From JAZNQN01 sp045590195 (GTDB taxonomy: Bacteria; Bacillota; Clostridia; UMGS1883; UMGS1540): DNA of 64,000 nucleotides. The DNA is taken from NCBI GenBank assembly GCA_045590195.1, contig JAZNQN010000044.1, positions 124,001 through 188,000 on the forward strand, read 5' to 3'. The notes beneath the pieces are model-generated. The model searched no databases. It saw only the letters and a program-made list of their open reading frames with translations, and was not told the origin of the DNA. The position numbers were made by a program, and so were the translations under genes. Shown here piece after piece: positions 43,730 to 51,577 of this stretch (position 1 is the first letter of the stretch; the number at the start of each line of letters is the position of its first letter).

Positions 43730-45136
43730 TTACATTTCAAATTTAAAATATTCTTTTGCGTTTTTATAGGAAATGCCTTCAACTATATCGCGGAGAGCAT
43801 CCATATCGGCAGGATATTCGCCGTTTTCAACCCATGTTCCGATGAGGTTACACATTATTCTTCTGAAATACTCATGGCGTGGGTATGACATAAAACTACG
43901 TGAATCTGTAAGCATACCAACAAATCTGCCGAGGAGACCGAGGTTTGCCAAAGCTTTCATCTGTTCTACCATACCATCTCTCTGGTCGTTAAACCACCAG
44001 CCTGAGCCAAACTGAATTTTTGAAGGAGCATCACTACTTTGGAAGTTACCAAGCATTGTACCAAGTACGTAATTATCCTTTGGATTGAGTGTATAAAGAA
44101 TTGTTTTTGGTAATTTATTAGTAATTTCAAAGGAATTGAGTAGCGCTGCAAGAGGCTCGGCAATAGAAAGGTCATTTATGGAGTCAAAACCTGTATCAGG
44201 GCCGAGTTTTTCATACATACGGCGGTTATTATTACGAAGTGCGCCGATGTGAAGCTGCATTGTCCACTCTCTTTTATGATACTCTGCCGCAAAGAAAGAA
44301 TACATATATGTTTTGTATTTATCAATTTCTTCAGCTGACAAAGTTTTACCTGAAAGTGCCGCTTTTAAAATTTTATCTGCTTCTTTTTTATCACATTCGC
44401 AGTAAGGAACGCCGCCTAAAGCATGGTCTGAAAGGCGACAGCCAACAGAGTGGAAAAATTCAATTCTTTTTTCCATAAGCTCTGTAACATCATCTATATC
44501 TTTGATTTTTACATCAAAGTTTTCTTCTAAAAGATTTATGTACGGAATAAATGTTTCAAGGCCGATTTCAACAATTTTATCAGGGCGGAAGGTTGGGTAA
44601 ACTTTTGTTTTGAGTTTGCCTTCTTCTGCTATTTTAATATGATACTGCAAATCATCGGCAGGGTCATCAGTTGTACAGATAACATCAACATTTGATTTTT
44701 CTATAAGCGCCTGAGCCGAAAATCCTTCGCCGCGAATTTGCTCGTTGGCTTTATCGTAAATAGCTCTTGCATTTTTCTCGTTTAAAATATCTGTTATGCC
44801 GAAAAAGCGCTGAAGCTCTAAATGAGTCCAGTGATAAAGTGGGTTGCCGATGGCATATTTTAAAGTTTTTGCAAAAGCTTCAAACTTTTCAAAATCGCCC
44901 TTATCCCCTGTCATATAGCTTTCATCAATGCCGTTTGAGCGCATTGCTCTCCATTTATAATGGTCGCCCCCGAGCATAATTTCGGTAATGCTTTCAAATC
45001 TTCTGTCTTCACAGATTTCTTTCGGGCTTAAGTGGCAATGATAGTCAATAATAGGCATTTTTGCCGCAAAATCGTGATAAAGCTTTTTAGCGGTTTCGCT
45101 TTGAAGCATAAAATCTTTGTCCATAAATTCTTTCAT
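43730..45136 (-). CDS. uxaC: Glucuronate/galacturonate isomerase UxaC
   Basis: 468 residues, full length. It converts D-glucuronate to D-fructuronate, or D-galacturonate to D-tagaturonate, the entry step of the Ashwell pathway. Motifs are IDYHCHLSPKEI near residue 30, with the metal-binding histidines, GNPLYHWTHLELQRFFG near 97, and VDVICTTDDPADDL near 150. Other pathway genes (uxaA, uxaB, kdgK) are not in the window. It has its own promoter and a GGAGG binding site. Confidence 0.96.
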   Translation of the reverse strand: MKEFMDKDFMLQSETAKKLYHDFAAKMPIIDYHCHLSPKEICEDRRFESITEIMLGGDHYKWRAMRSNGIDESYMTGDKGDFEKFEAFAKTLKYAIGNPLYHWTHLELQRFFGITDILNEKNARAIYDKANEQIRGEGFSAQALIEKSNVDVICTTDDPADDLQYHIKIAEEGKLKTKVYPTFRPDKIVEIGLETFIPYINLLEENFDVKIKDIDDVTELMEKRIEFFHSVGCRLSDHALGGVPYCECDKKEADKILKAALSGKTLSAEEIDKYKTYMYSFFAAEYHKREWTMQLHIGALRNNNRRMYEKLGPDTGFDSINDLSIAEPLAALLNSFEITNKLPKTILYTLNPKDNYVLGTMLGNFQSSDAPSKIQFGSGWWFNDQRDGMVEQMKALANLGLLGRFVGMLTDSRSFMSYPRHEYFRRIMCNLIGTWVENGEYPADMDALRDIVEGISYKNAKEYFKFEM

Positions 45137-45172
45137 TTTTTATTCCTCCGTTAATATTAGTAGGCAGATAAA

Positions 45173-45201
45173 AGTATAACACAAAGCCTAAAATAAGTCA
45201 A
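45173..45201 (-). promoter_or_regulatory. Promoter for uxaC
   Basis: Minus strand TTGACT, 17-nt spacer, TATACT, about 35 nt upstream of the ATG. The -35 box abuts the end of the upstream phosphatase gene. Confidence 0.8.
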
Positions 45202-45202
45202 G

Positions 45203-45844
45203 TTATACATTAGTTGGAAGCTCGGTTTTAAGTTCTTTGAGGTGCTCGTCTATTCCCGATTTTAAAACCGTTATTTTACCGTTTTCATAAGAAAGCTCGG
45301 TAACCGATGCATTTGAAACCCAGGGGACATCTTTCATCTTATTAGCAGAAATACCGCTATAAAGGCAACAAAGCACTCTTACAACAGTTGCGTGAGTTGC
45401 AACTACTACAGTTTTCCCTTCATTTTCTTTGGCTATTTTTTCAATTGCCTTGCCAGCTCTGGCTTGAAGTTCTTTAACGCTTTCGCCGCCGGGACAGGTT
45501 GCGTTTCCTATATCAAAAAGCCATATTTTGCATTCCTCAGGATGATTTTTTGGCATATCGGCAAAGGGAATTTCCTCCCACTCTCCTCCGTAAATTTCGC
45601 GAAGGTTTTTATCTGCTATAATTTCTTTCCCAAGTTTTTCGGCAATTGGTTTTGCAGTTTCATAAGCTCTCGAAAGGTCGCTTGAATATATTTTTTCAAC
45701 ATTATAATTTGAAACTACAAATTCCGCCGTTTTCTCCGCCTGAATTTTTCCTTTATCAGAAAGAGGGGCATCGGTATGGCCAACAAATATTTCTTCAAGA
45801 TTAGCCTTGCTCTGCCCGTGACGAATAAGTAAAATCTTTGTCAT
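45203..45844 (-). CDS. Histidine phosphatase family protein (phosphoglycerate-mutase-like)
   Basis: 213 residues from the ATG at 45844 (GGAGGC upstream). The catalytic RHG motif is LLIRHGQSKANLEE at residues 5-18 and the second histidine is in VVVATHATVVRVL near residue 155. YSSDLSRAYETAKPIA confirms the family. Substrate (phosphosugar, adenosylcobalamin precursor or other) is not determined; the lack of cobalamin genes argues against CobC. Confidence 0.85.
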   Translation of the reverse strand: MTKILLIRHGQSKANLEEIFVGHTDAPLSDKGKIQAEKTAEFVVSNYNVEKIYSSDLSRAYETAKPIAEKLGKEIIADKNLREIYGGEWEEIPFADMPKNHPEECKIWLFDIGNATCPGGESVKELQARAGKAIEKIAKENEGKTVVVATHATVVRVLCCLYSGISANKMKDVPWVSNASVTELSYENGKITVLKSGIDEHLKELKTELPTNV

Positions 45845-45912
45845 TTTACGCCTCCATATTTTAAACCTGATATAAATTGTTTCATTCATATATAGTTACA
45901 TCTTTATAAGCT

Positions 45913-45941
45913 AGTATAACATATTAAAGCAGAAAAATCAA
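45913..45941 (-). promoter_or_regulatory. Promoter for the histidine phosphatase gene
   Basis: Minus strand TTGATT, 17-nt spacer, TATACT, about 70 nt upstream of the ATG. It is divergent from the nagB promoter. Confidence 0.75.
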
Positions 45942-45971
45942 TTTCTGTTGCCAAAAAAATGAAAAATATAC

Positions 45972-46000
45972 TGGACAAATCGAAAATAAAAGTGTATAAT
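45972..46000 (+). promoter_or_regulatory. Promoter for nagB
   Basis: TGGACA, 17-nt spacer, TATAAT, 34 nt upstream of the ATG at 46034. Confidence 0.75.
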
Positions 46001-46033
46001 ATGTCTATCAATTTAAACTGGAGAGTGATTATA

Positions 46034-46819
46034 ATGAAACTTATTATTAAAAACAATTACGATGAGATGTGTGCATGGGCTGCAAATCATATTGCCGATG
46101 CAATAAATGCCCACAAGGAAAACCGTCCGTTTATTTTAGGTCTTCCTACAGGTTCATCGCCTCTTGGTGTATATAAAAGACTTATTGAAATGAACAAAGC
46201 AGGCAAAGTAAGCTTTAAAAATGTTGTTACTTTCAATATGGACGAATATGTTGGTCTTCCAAAAGAACACGACCAGAGCTACTGGTATTTTATGCACGAT
46301 AATTTCTTTAATCATATTGACATTCCTGCTGAAAACATCAACATTTTAAATGGTATGGCTGATGACCTTGATGCAGAATGCCAGAGATATGAAGATAAAA
46401 TTGCTTCATACGGCGGAATTGACTTGTTCCTTGGCGGCAGCGGCGTTGACGGTCATATTGCATTTAACGAACCTTTCACTTCACTTTCATCACGCACGGG
46501 TGTTCGTGCTCTTACACAGGATACTTTAATTGTTAACTCCCGTTTCTTTGACAACGACCCTGAAAAAGTTCCGAAAACTGCTCTTTCTGTTGGTGTGGGA
46601 ACAGTTTGCGATTCAAAACAGGTTTTGCTTCTTATAAGCGGACACAACAAAGCACGTGCTCTTCGCCACTGTGTTGAAGGCGGCGTTGACCATGCGTGGA
46701 CAATAAGTGCACTTCAGCTTCACAAAGACGGAATTATCGCCTGCGATGAAGATGCTTGTGGCGAACTTAAAGTTGATACATACAAATACTTTAAAGAAAT
46801 TTACAAAAACGAGAAATAA
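46034..46819 (+). CDS. nagB: Glucosamine-6-phosphate deaminase NagB
   Basis: 261 residues from the ATG at 46034 with GGAGAGTG upstream; an earlier in-frame start overlaps the promoter. It converts glucosamine-6-phosphate to fructose-6-phosphate and ammonia. Conserved motifs are LPTGSSPLGVYKRL near residue 37, FNMDEYVGLPKEHDQSY near 69, and the catalytic GGSGVDGHIAFNEP near 134. No nagA is adjacent. A strong terminator follows. Confidence 0.95.
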   Translation: MKLIIKNNYDEMCAWAANHIADAINAHKENRPFILGLPTGSSPLGVYKRLIEMNKAGKVSFKNVVTFNMDEYVGLPKEHDQSYWYFMHDNFFNHIDIPAENINILNGMADDLDAECQRYEDKIASYGGIDLFLGGSGVDGHIAFNEPFTSLSSRTGVRALTQDTLIVNSRFFDNDPEKVPKTALSVGVGTVCDSKQVLLLISGHNKARALRHCVEGGVDHAWTISALQLHKDGIIACDEDACGELKVDTYKYFKEIYKNEK

Positions 46820-46830
46820 CTAAAAAATTT

Positions 46831-46860
46831 AAAGCTCTTGCCAAGGCAAGAGCTTTTTTT
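46831..46860 (+). terminator. Terminator after nagB
   Basis: AAAGCTCTTGCC / GGCAAGAGCTTT, a 12-bp stem followed by TTTTTTT. Confidence 0.92.
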
Positions 46861-46868
46861 ATTTTATG

Positions 46869-46897
46869 TTGCATTTTGTTTTTTTCTGTGATATGAT
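46869..46897 (+). promoter_or_regulatory. Promoter for the pnuC leader
   Basis: TTGCAT, 17-nt spacer, TATGAT. It predicts transcription start at about 46904, exactly where the first leader hairpin begins. Confidence 0.75.
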
Positions 46898-46903
46898 AAT
46901 TAG

Positions 46904-46990
46904 TGTTGCCACCGGGTAACAAAGTGCTTTGGCATTCTTACACAGCGTTAGGTCGTAGAAGTTGTGTTGGAATGTTTATTTTTTTGGAGG
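46904..46990 (+). promoter_or_regulatory. Structured attenuator-type leader of pnuC (candidate riboswitch)
   Basis: P1 pairs 46904-46910 with 46915-46921 (7 bp, one G-U, loop ACCG). P2 pairs CATTC at 46933-46937 with GAATG at 46970-46974, then a 2x2 internal loop, then ACACAGC at 46940-46946 with GTTGTGT at 46961-46967. P2 is followed by TTTATTTTTTT and then the ribosome binding site GGAGG, so P2 is an intrinsic terminator in front of pnuC. TGCCA at 46907-46911 can alternatively pair with TGGCA at 46930-46934, which breaks P1 and the base of P2. A switch between these states would fit a metabolite sensor. A known class upstream of pnuC is the NAD+-II (pnuC-motif) riboswitch; whether this is a member I cannot tell. 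Confidence 0.65.
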
Positions 46991-46994
46991 AATT

Positions 46995-47678
46995 ATGAAA
47001 TATTTTACCAAAGGCGAACTTACTTTATGGCTTTCGTCGCTTGCTTTAATAATTATATCGTTTTTTATGTTTTCAAACGACGGATATTTAACCCTAATGG
47101 CATCACTTATAGGCGCAACTGCGCTTATTTTCTGTGCAAAGGGCAACCCCTTCGGTCAGATTTTAATGATTATTTTCTGCGTTCTTTACGGCATTATTTC
47201 CCTTTCGGCACGATACTACGGCGAGCTTATGACTTATGTTTTAATGTCGCTCCCGATGGCCGTTCTTTCCCTTGTCACCTGGTTTAAAAATCCATTTGAG
47301 GGCAGCAAAAGCCAGGTTAAAGTAAATAAAATAAAGCCTCAGGAATATTTTTTTCTTTTTTTCCTTGCGGCTTTGATTACACTTATTTTTTATTTTATTT
47401 TAAAATATTTTAATACTGCAAATCTTATCCCAAGCACCATTTCTGTTACCACCAGCTTTATTGCCGCATATTTAACCGCAAGGCGAAGCCCTTACTATGC
47501 CATAGCTTACGGCGTAAACGATATTGTTTTAATTGTTTTGTGGGGCCTTGCAAGCATTTACGATGTTTCTTACATTTCGGTTTTAACCTGCTTTGTGGTT
47601 TTTCTTGCAAACGATTTATACGGCTTTGCCGCTTGGCTTAAAATGGAAAAATTGCAGCAAAAAAGAAGTGACCTTTGA
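46995..47678 (+). CDS. pnuC: Nicotinamide riboside transporter PnuC-like
   Basis: 227 residues from the ATG at 46995 with GGAGG upstream. About seven membrane segments and the family patterns of the PnuC fold: FGQILMIIFCVLYGIISLSA near 66, YYAIAYGVNDIVLIVLWGLA near 176, and LANDLYGFAAWLKM near the C-terminus. PnuC proteins take up nicotinamide riboside by facilitated diffusion for NAD synthesis; close homologues PnuT and PnuX carry thiamine and riboflavin, so the substrate is inferred. The stop codon lies in the stem of the terminator of the opposite-strand RNA. Confidence 0.85.
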   Translation: MKYFTKGELTLWLSSLALIIISFFMFSNDGYLTLMASLIGATALIFCAKGNPFGQILMIIFCVLYGIISLSARYYGELMTYVLMSLPMAVLSLVTWFKNPFEGSKSQVKVNKIKPQEYFFLFFLAALITLIFYFILKYFNTANLIPSTISVTTSFIAAYLTARRSPYYAIAYGVNDIVLIVLWGLASIYDVSYISVLTCFVVFLANDLYGFAAWLKMEKLQQKRSDL

Positions 47679-47706
47679 CTACTTTTCTAAGGTAATCAAA
47701 GGTCAC
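47659..47706 (-). terminator. Strong terminator of the minus-strand RNA
   Basis: An 11-bp perfect stem (GTGACCTTTGA / TCAAAGGTCAC) at 47668-47706 is followed on the minus strand by TTCTTTTTT. On the plus strand no T-run follows, so its direction is minus. It overlaps the last codons of pnuC on the other strand. Confidence 0.85.
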
Positions 47707-48045
47707 CTCTCTATCTCCTTAATATCTAGCATGTGGTTAACCTCTCTTTCTTATTCTATCCCCTGCCGCATCAATACTTCCCAAGTTTTTAACACTCTTT
47801 TTCTTCTTTCTCTAATGAGAACACCCTAATGTAACTGTGCATTTAAGCTGCAGAAGATGCGCTCTGCTTTTTAAAGAATTATTTTTCTGATTTGAACCTT
47901 TTTCTTTTTCACATCCTTCAATCTATATAAAGCGTATCTCCGCCGAGTTTCTTATCTATCTACCAACGCATTCAAATCATTTAAAATTTTTCTTTAAAAG
48001 CTCTTACTTAGTGTTTCATTGGACCGTACCTTCCTTTCCTTTGTT
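47660..48045 (-). ncRNA. Candidate structured non-coding RNA, about 385 nt, unassigned family
   Basis: No reading frame of useful length exists in this 555-bp gap, as stops are dense in all frames. The minus strand has a consensus promoter, a strong terminator, and helices that nest: P1 48011-48020 with 47814-47824 (10 bp, one bulge), P2 47990-48001 with 47866-47878 (12 bp, one bulge), P3 47971-47978 with 47889-47896 (8 bp), P4 47966-47969 with 47932-47935. The 5' end and the 3' third are purine-rich with SD-like GGAGA/GAGAGG segments; a 9-codon ORF (MLDIKEIER) with such a site lies at about 47731-47702. I do not recognise RNase P, tmRNA, 6S, SRP or a known riboswitch in it. Confidence 0.7.
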
Positions 48046-48051
48046 GATTTT

Positions 48052-48080
48052 ATTGTAGCATACATTTTCCCCTTTTTCAA
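48052..48080 (-). promoter_or_regulatory. Promoter for the structured RNA
   Basis: Minus strand TTGAAA, 17-nt spacer, TACAAT. It predicts a start near 48045, a few nucleotides before the first purine-rich segment. The stretch from 48081 to 48200 upstream is AT-rich and holds no gene. Confidence 0.75.
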
Positions 48081-48200
48081 TTGACAAATTATTTAAAAAA
48101 TTAATTCTCAATTTGTTTAAAAAAGAGATTTTATTTTGAAAATGCATTTTTCTCTTTACAAACGGATATTTTATGTGTTATTATAAAAGGGTAGGGTGCA

Positions 48201-48229
48201 AAAAAGCCGCTGAAATTCAGCGGCTTTTT
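48201..48229. terminator. Terminator after the PHP gene
   Basis: AAAAAGCCGCTGAA and TTCAGCGGCTTTTT form a 14-bp inverted repeat. It lies 4 nt beyond the stop of the PHP gene (minus) and could act in both directions. Confidence 0.92.
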
Positions 48230-48233
48230 ATTT

Positions 48234-49355
48234 TTATTTACGCTCGTGTTCAATGAGTTCCCATGCTGCATCAATTAAATTTGAGAACACAGGGTTTTTA
48301 AGTGCTTCGCAAACAAATGACTGACGGGGTGAATTTATATCTTCGCCCGAAATTTCCTTAAGGCCATATTGTTTACACATCTCTTTAATTCGCATAAGCT
48401 GATCCAGGGTGTTTCTTGTTGGCATATAAGTTACTGCATCAAAGCCTGCCTTTGATATTTCTTCAAACAAAAGCGGAAGATAATCATCTTCAAACTTCTG
48501 AGCTTTTTTGTCGCCTGTAACGCTGTCGCCAACGTCGCCAAGATATGCATAAGCCGAAATTGCGCCAACTTCTTTGCAAAGGGCAATATATTCTGAAACG
48601 TGAGGGCATTCGTCGGTTGCATCAATATAAAAGTCTTTTACAAAGTATCCTTTCAAAACGCCCAAAAGGTCGTACCTTCTGCACTCGTTTTCTTTATCAT
48701 TTAAATATCCCGCAACCTTTTCTGAAACAGGAATATTTATACTTTCAAGATATGAAACAATATCCTCGTGTTTCTGGAGCATTTTACCTGCAAGGGCAAA
48801 AAGAATATGGCGCTCTGTAACGCTTCCGCCCTCATCATATTTTGAAAGAGGCAAAACATCTTTATCAAAATCAATTGTTACATCTGTAAGAGTATTGATT
48901 TTCTCTGTCATAAGGCGGTTGCGCTGATTTCTTTTTTCAACATAGGGTTTAAAAAATTCGGCAACTTTTTCAATATTTTTATGTGGAATTGAGTGCATTG
49001 CAACATATGCAATACCGCTCTGATCAGGGTTGTTTATTCTTTTGCTTTCAAGGGCTGTGCCTTTCATACTTACGCGGCACTCGCAGCCAACAGTTGTAGG
49101 AAGGCCTGCTATTTCCCCTGCTTTAATAAATTCTCGGCAGCCTGAAACGCTGTCGTGGTCCATAATACCTGCAGTGTCAAGCCCTGCTTTTTTTGCCATA
49201 TAAACTGCCTTAGTCGGGGAATATGGCGAAAAAGAATAAAATGTATGAATATGGTTATTAACATTTCCCGAAGGCTCGCTTTTGGGCATATCTTTTATAA
49301 TTTCAGAAAGCGCCTCAAGCCTTACATTTACATCGCTATGATTTAATCTGTCCAT
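48234..49355 (-). CDS. PHP-domain metal-dependent phosphoesterase-like protein
   Basis: 373 residues. The N-terminal PHP motif NNHIHTFYSFSPYSP is near residue 35, followed by AGIMDHDSVSG with the second metal-binding cluster near residue 67, and VGCECRVSM near 98. PHP domains act as phosphatases or are fused to polymerases; this is a stand-alone protein. Further ligands lie in the C-terminal half around EISGEDINSPRQSFVCEAL. Its substrate is unknown. It lies 10 nt after the SDR gene, suggesting the two act on the same metabolite. Confidence 0.78.
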   Translation of the reverse strand: MDRLNHSDVNVRLEALSEIIKDMPKSEPSGNVNNHIHTFYSFSPYSPTKAVYMAKKAGLDTAGIMDHDSVSGCREFIKAGEIAGLPTTVGCECRVSMKGTALESKRINNPDQSGIAYVAMHSIPHKNIEKVAEFFKPYVEKRNQRNRLMTEKINTLTDVTIDFDKDVLPLSKYDEGGSVTERHILFALAGKMLQKHEDIVSYLESINIPVSEKVAGYLNDKENECRRYDLLGVLKGYFVKDFYIDATDECPHVSEYIALCKEVGAISAYAYLGDVGDSVTGDKKAQKFEDDYLPLLFEEISKAGFDAVTYMPTRNTLDQLMRIKEMCKQYGLKEISGEDINSPRQSFVCEALKNPVFSNLIDAAWELIEHERK

Positions 49356-49365
49356 TTTAATCTCC

Positions 49366-50502
49366 TTATTTAAGCATATTCTGGCCGCCTGTTACAGGAA
49401 TTGCCTGGCCTGTTTCATACTGCTGTTCCATACAGTAGAAAATAGCTTTCATAACGTCTTCTGTTCTGCAACCGCGGTTCATTGGAACTTTAGCCTCGTA
49501 AAATTTCTTAACATCGGCAACAGTTTTAGCACCGGGAACTTTGCCCGCATCAAGATACTGTTTGAAAAGGCCGCGCTCAGGGTCACACCAGAGAGGACCA
49601 TCGAGGAAGTTGCCCGGGCAAATAGAATTTACCTTAATATTAAATGGAACAAGTTCAAGGGCAAAGCTTTGTGTAAGACCAATGCCGCCAAACTTACTGC
49701 CTGCATAGGCAAAGTTTTTGTTACTGCCTGTAAGGCCTGATTTTGAGTTAATCTGAATAATATCCATAAAATATTCGCTATCAAATTTATTCTGAATTTT
49801 CATAATATTCGAAACAAATTTAGCGCAGAGGAAGTATGCATTATAATTTACTTTTGTTACAAGTTCAAAGTTTTCAAGTGTCATTTCTTCAAGGCTGCCT
49901 GCTCTTACGATACCTGCGTTACTTACTAGAGTATCAATACCGCCGTAAGCTAAAACAGTTTTTTCAACCATTTCTTTAACCGAATCTTTGTCGGAAACGT
50001 TCACCATAACAGCCATAGCCTTGCCTTCGCCATATTTTTTACACATTTCTTCGGCGTTTTTCTGGGCAAGTTCTGCGTTAAGGTCAGCAATAATTACGTT
50101 TGCGCCTTCTGCCAAAAGCTCCTCGGCAATACCCTGTCCAAAGCCCTGTGCACTACCTGTTACAATAACGGTTTTTCCGCTTGCGCGAAGGTTTTCTTTT
50201 TCACTTTCTTCAGGAACTGTGCCGTTTTCCAAAAACATTTTTGCAGCCTTGTCAGCATTTACTTTTGAGTTGCCTGCAGCAAATATACCAACACCTTCCA
50301 AAACGAAAATGTTTTTATTCTTGTCTGCGTTTTCAAGCTCGGCATAAATGCCTTCAACATCATTATTCTTAAGCAAAACTGCATTTTCATTTACCTTTAC
50401 ATTTTCACAAGCTACAAAAGTTACAACCTTTTTTGTAAGCATTTTTATAGCCGGAGCAATAGATACCACTTTTTCAATTTCTGTTAAATTTTTAAAACTC
50501 AT
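49366..50502 (-). CDS. SDR family oxidoreductase with N-terminal extension
   Basis: 378 residues. The Rossmann glycine motif VTGSAQGFGQGIAEEL lies at about residue 113, so there is an N-terminal region of about 105 residues before the standard SDR core. The catalytic tyrosine and lysine are in FAYAGSKFGGIGL near 265. Sorbitol-6-phosphate or related polyol dehydrogenases have a similar layout. The N-terminal part has a short Rossmann-like pattern (KMLTKKVVTFVACENVKVNENA) but no clear active site. Substrate is not determined. Confidence 0.82.
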   Translation of the reverse strand: MSFKNLTEIEKVVSIAPAIKMLTKKVVTFVACENVKVNENAVLLKNNDVEGIYAELENADKNKNIFVLEGVGIFAAGNSKVNADKAAKMFLENGTVPEESEKENLRASGKTVIVTGSAQGFGQGIAEELLAEGANVIIADLNAELAQKNAEEMCKKYGEGKAMAVMVNVSDKDSVKEMVEKTVLAYGGIDTLVSNAGIVRAGSLEEMTLENFELVTKVNYNAYFLCAKFVSNIMKIQNKFDSEYFMDIIQINSKSGLTGSNKNFAYAGSKFGGIGLTQSFALELVPFNIKVNSICPGNFLDGPLWCDPERGLFKQYLDAGKVPGAKTVADVKKFYEAKVPMNRGCRTEDVMKAIFYCMEQQYETGQAIPVTGGQNMLK

Positions 50503-50567
50503 AACAAAATTCCTTTCAGTGTTAATAATTTACAACTAAAATGTTACTATTTAACATTTTACATCTT

Positions 50568-51452
50568 TTATAACCATTTGTCAATAGTTAAGCGGTATTT
50601 ACTGTCACATTTTTCCTGCAAAGCATCAGAAAAAAGTTTAGCAGCATATGATGGGTTTTCAGTTAAATATATATACGATTTTCTGAATATACCTTCCCCT
50701 ATTCTTAAAAGGCTTATATTTTCGCCTATATGGCTGTTCCATGACACAAAAGGGAAAAGCGTAACACCAAGTCCTATTTTTACATATTGGCGGATATAAG
50801 CCGGATCGTCACACTCTATTACAACCTTCGGTTCAACACCTTCTTTTTTAAAATATTTATCAGAAAAATCGCGTATGCTTGCGCCCTTTGGCATTAAAAT
50901 AAATTTTTCTTCCGAGAGGTTTTTAATGCTTACGCTTTTAAACTTTGAAAGCGGATTATTATTGCAAACTGCCAAAAAAACTTCTTCGTTTACAAAATCT
51001 ATTCTGCGAAAAGAAGAGCTTTCAAAAATTCTGTCGCTGACAATTACATCAAAATCCGAGAAATTTATTCCGGAAAAACTGTGTTTAATATTCAAAGAAA
51101 CATCGGGATATTTTTTCTTAAAATCTGATATGGTTTCCGTTACAATATTGCGGTTATTTAAAATTAAAAGCTTAATTTCTCCAAGCGGTTTTTCTGAAAG
51201 GTTTAATATTTCAGTTTTAGCTTTATCAAAGTGCTCCTCTGCTTTTTTAAGTGCATCATATAATATTTTTCCCGAAGGGCTGAGTTTCAGCCTGTTGGCT
51301 CCCCTTTCAAAAAGCATTGTTCCCATTTCGATTTCAAGTTTTTTTATTGAAGAAGAAACGCTTGATGGCGGAACAATGAATTTTCGTGCCGTTTGCGAAA
51401 TATTTTCGCTTTCGGCTGTGTGCATAAAGTATTTAAGCTGAAGTATTTCCAT
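50568..51452 (-). CDS. LysR-family transcriptional regulator
   Basis: 294 residues from the ATG at 51452, GGGTGA upstream. The N-terminal winged helix-turn-helix is at about 1-60 (LKYFMHTAESENISQTARKF), followed by the LysR substrate-binding domain. It lies upstream of the SDR and PHP genes and divergent from the esterase gene. By the usual LysR logic it may control the divergent esterase and EamA genes or the SDR and PHP genes behind it. Confidence 0.9.
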   Translation of the reverse strand: MEILQLKYFMHTAESENISQTARKFIVPPSSVSSSIKKLEIEMGTMLFERGANRLKLSPSGKILYDALKKAEEHFDKAKTEILNLSEKPLGEIKLLILNNRNIVTETISDFKKKYPDVSLNIKHSFSGINFSDFDVIVSDRIFESSSFRRIDFVNEEVFLAVCNNNPLSKFKSVSIKNLSEEKFILMPKGASIRDFSDKYFKKEGVEPKVVIECDDPAYIRQYVKIGLGVTLFPFVSWNSHIGENISLLRIGEGIFRKSYIYLTENPSYAAKLFSDALQEKCDSKYRLTIDKWL

Positions 51453-51468
51453 AAAATCACCCAAAATT

Positions 51469-51497
51469 AGTTTATCAAAGTTTACTATATATGTCAA
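51469..51497 (-). promoter_or_regulatory. Promoter for the LysR gene
   Basis: Minus strand TTGACA, 17-nt spacer, TAAACT, close to the LysR ATG. Confidence 0.8.
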
Positions 51498-51525
51498 TAT
51501 ATAGCTACTGCATTTTACTTTATTC

Positions 51526-51554
51526 TTTACAAATGGGTAAATATATGATAAACT
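51526..51554 (+). promoter_or_regulatory. Promoter for the esterase gene
   Basis: TTTACA, 17-nt spacer, TAAACT, divergent from the LysR promoter; both share the same -10 sequence GATAAACT. Confidence 0.8.
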
Positions 51555-51577
51555 CGTAAAAAACTTTGGAGGTGCTT

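Noticed and set aside
47660..48045. RNase P RNA, tmRNA or 6S RNA as identity of the structured RNA
   Set aside because: None of the conserved cores that I know for these (such as GAGGAAAGUCC of RNase P or the tRNA-like ends of tmRNA) is present, and the helices are arranged differently.
48155..48184. Plus-strand promoter-like TTTACA, 18 nt, TATTAT
   Set aside because: It would run at once into the terminator at 48,201 and gives no sensible product; the AT-rich background makes such matches common.
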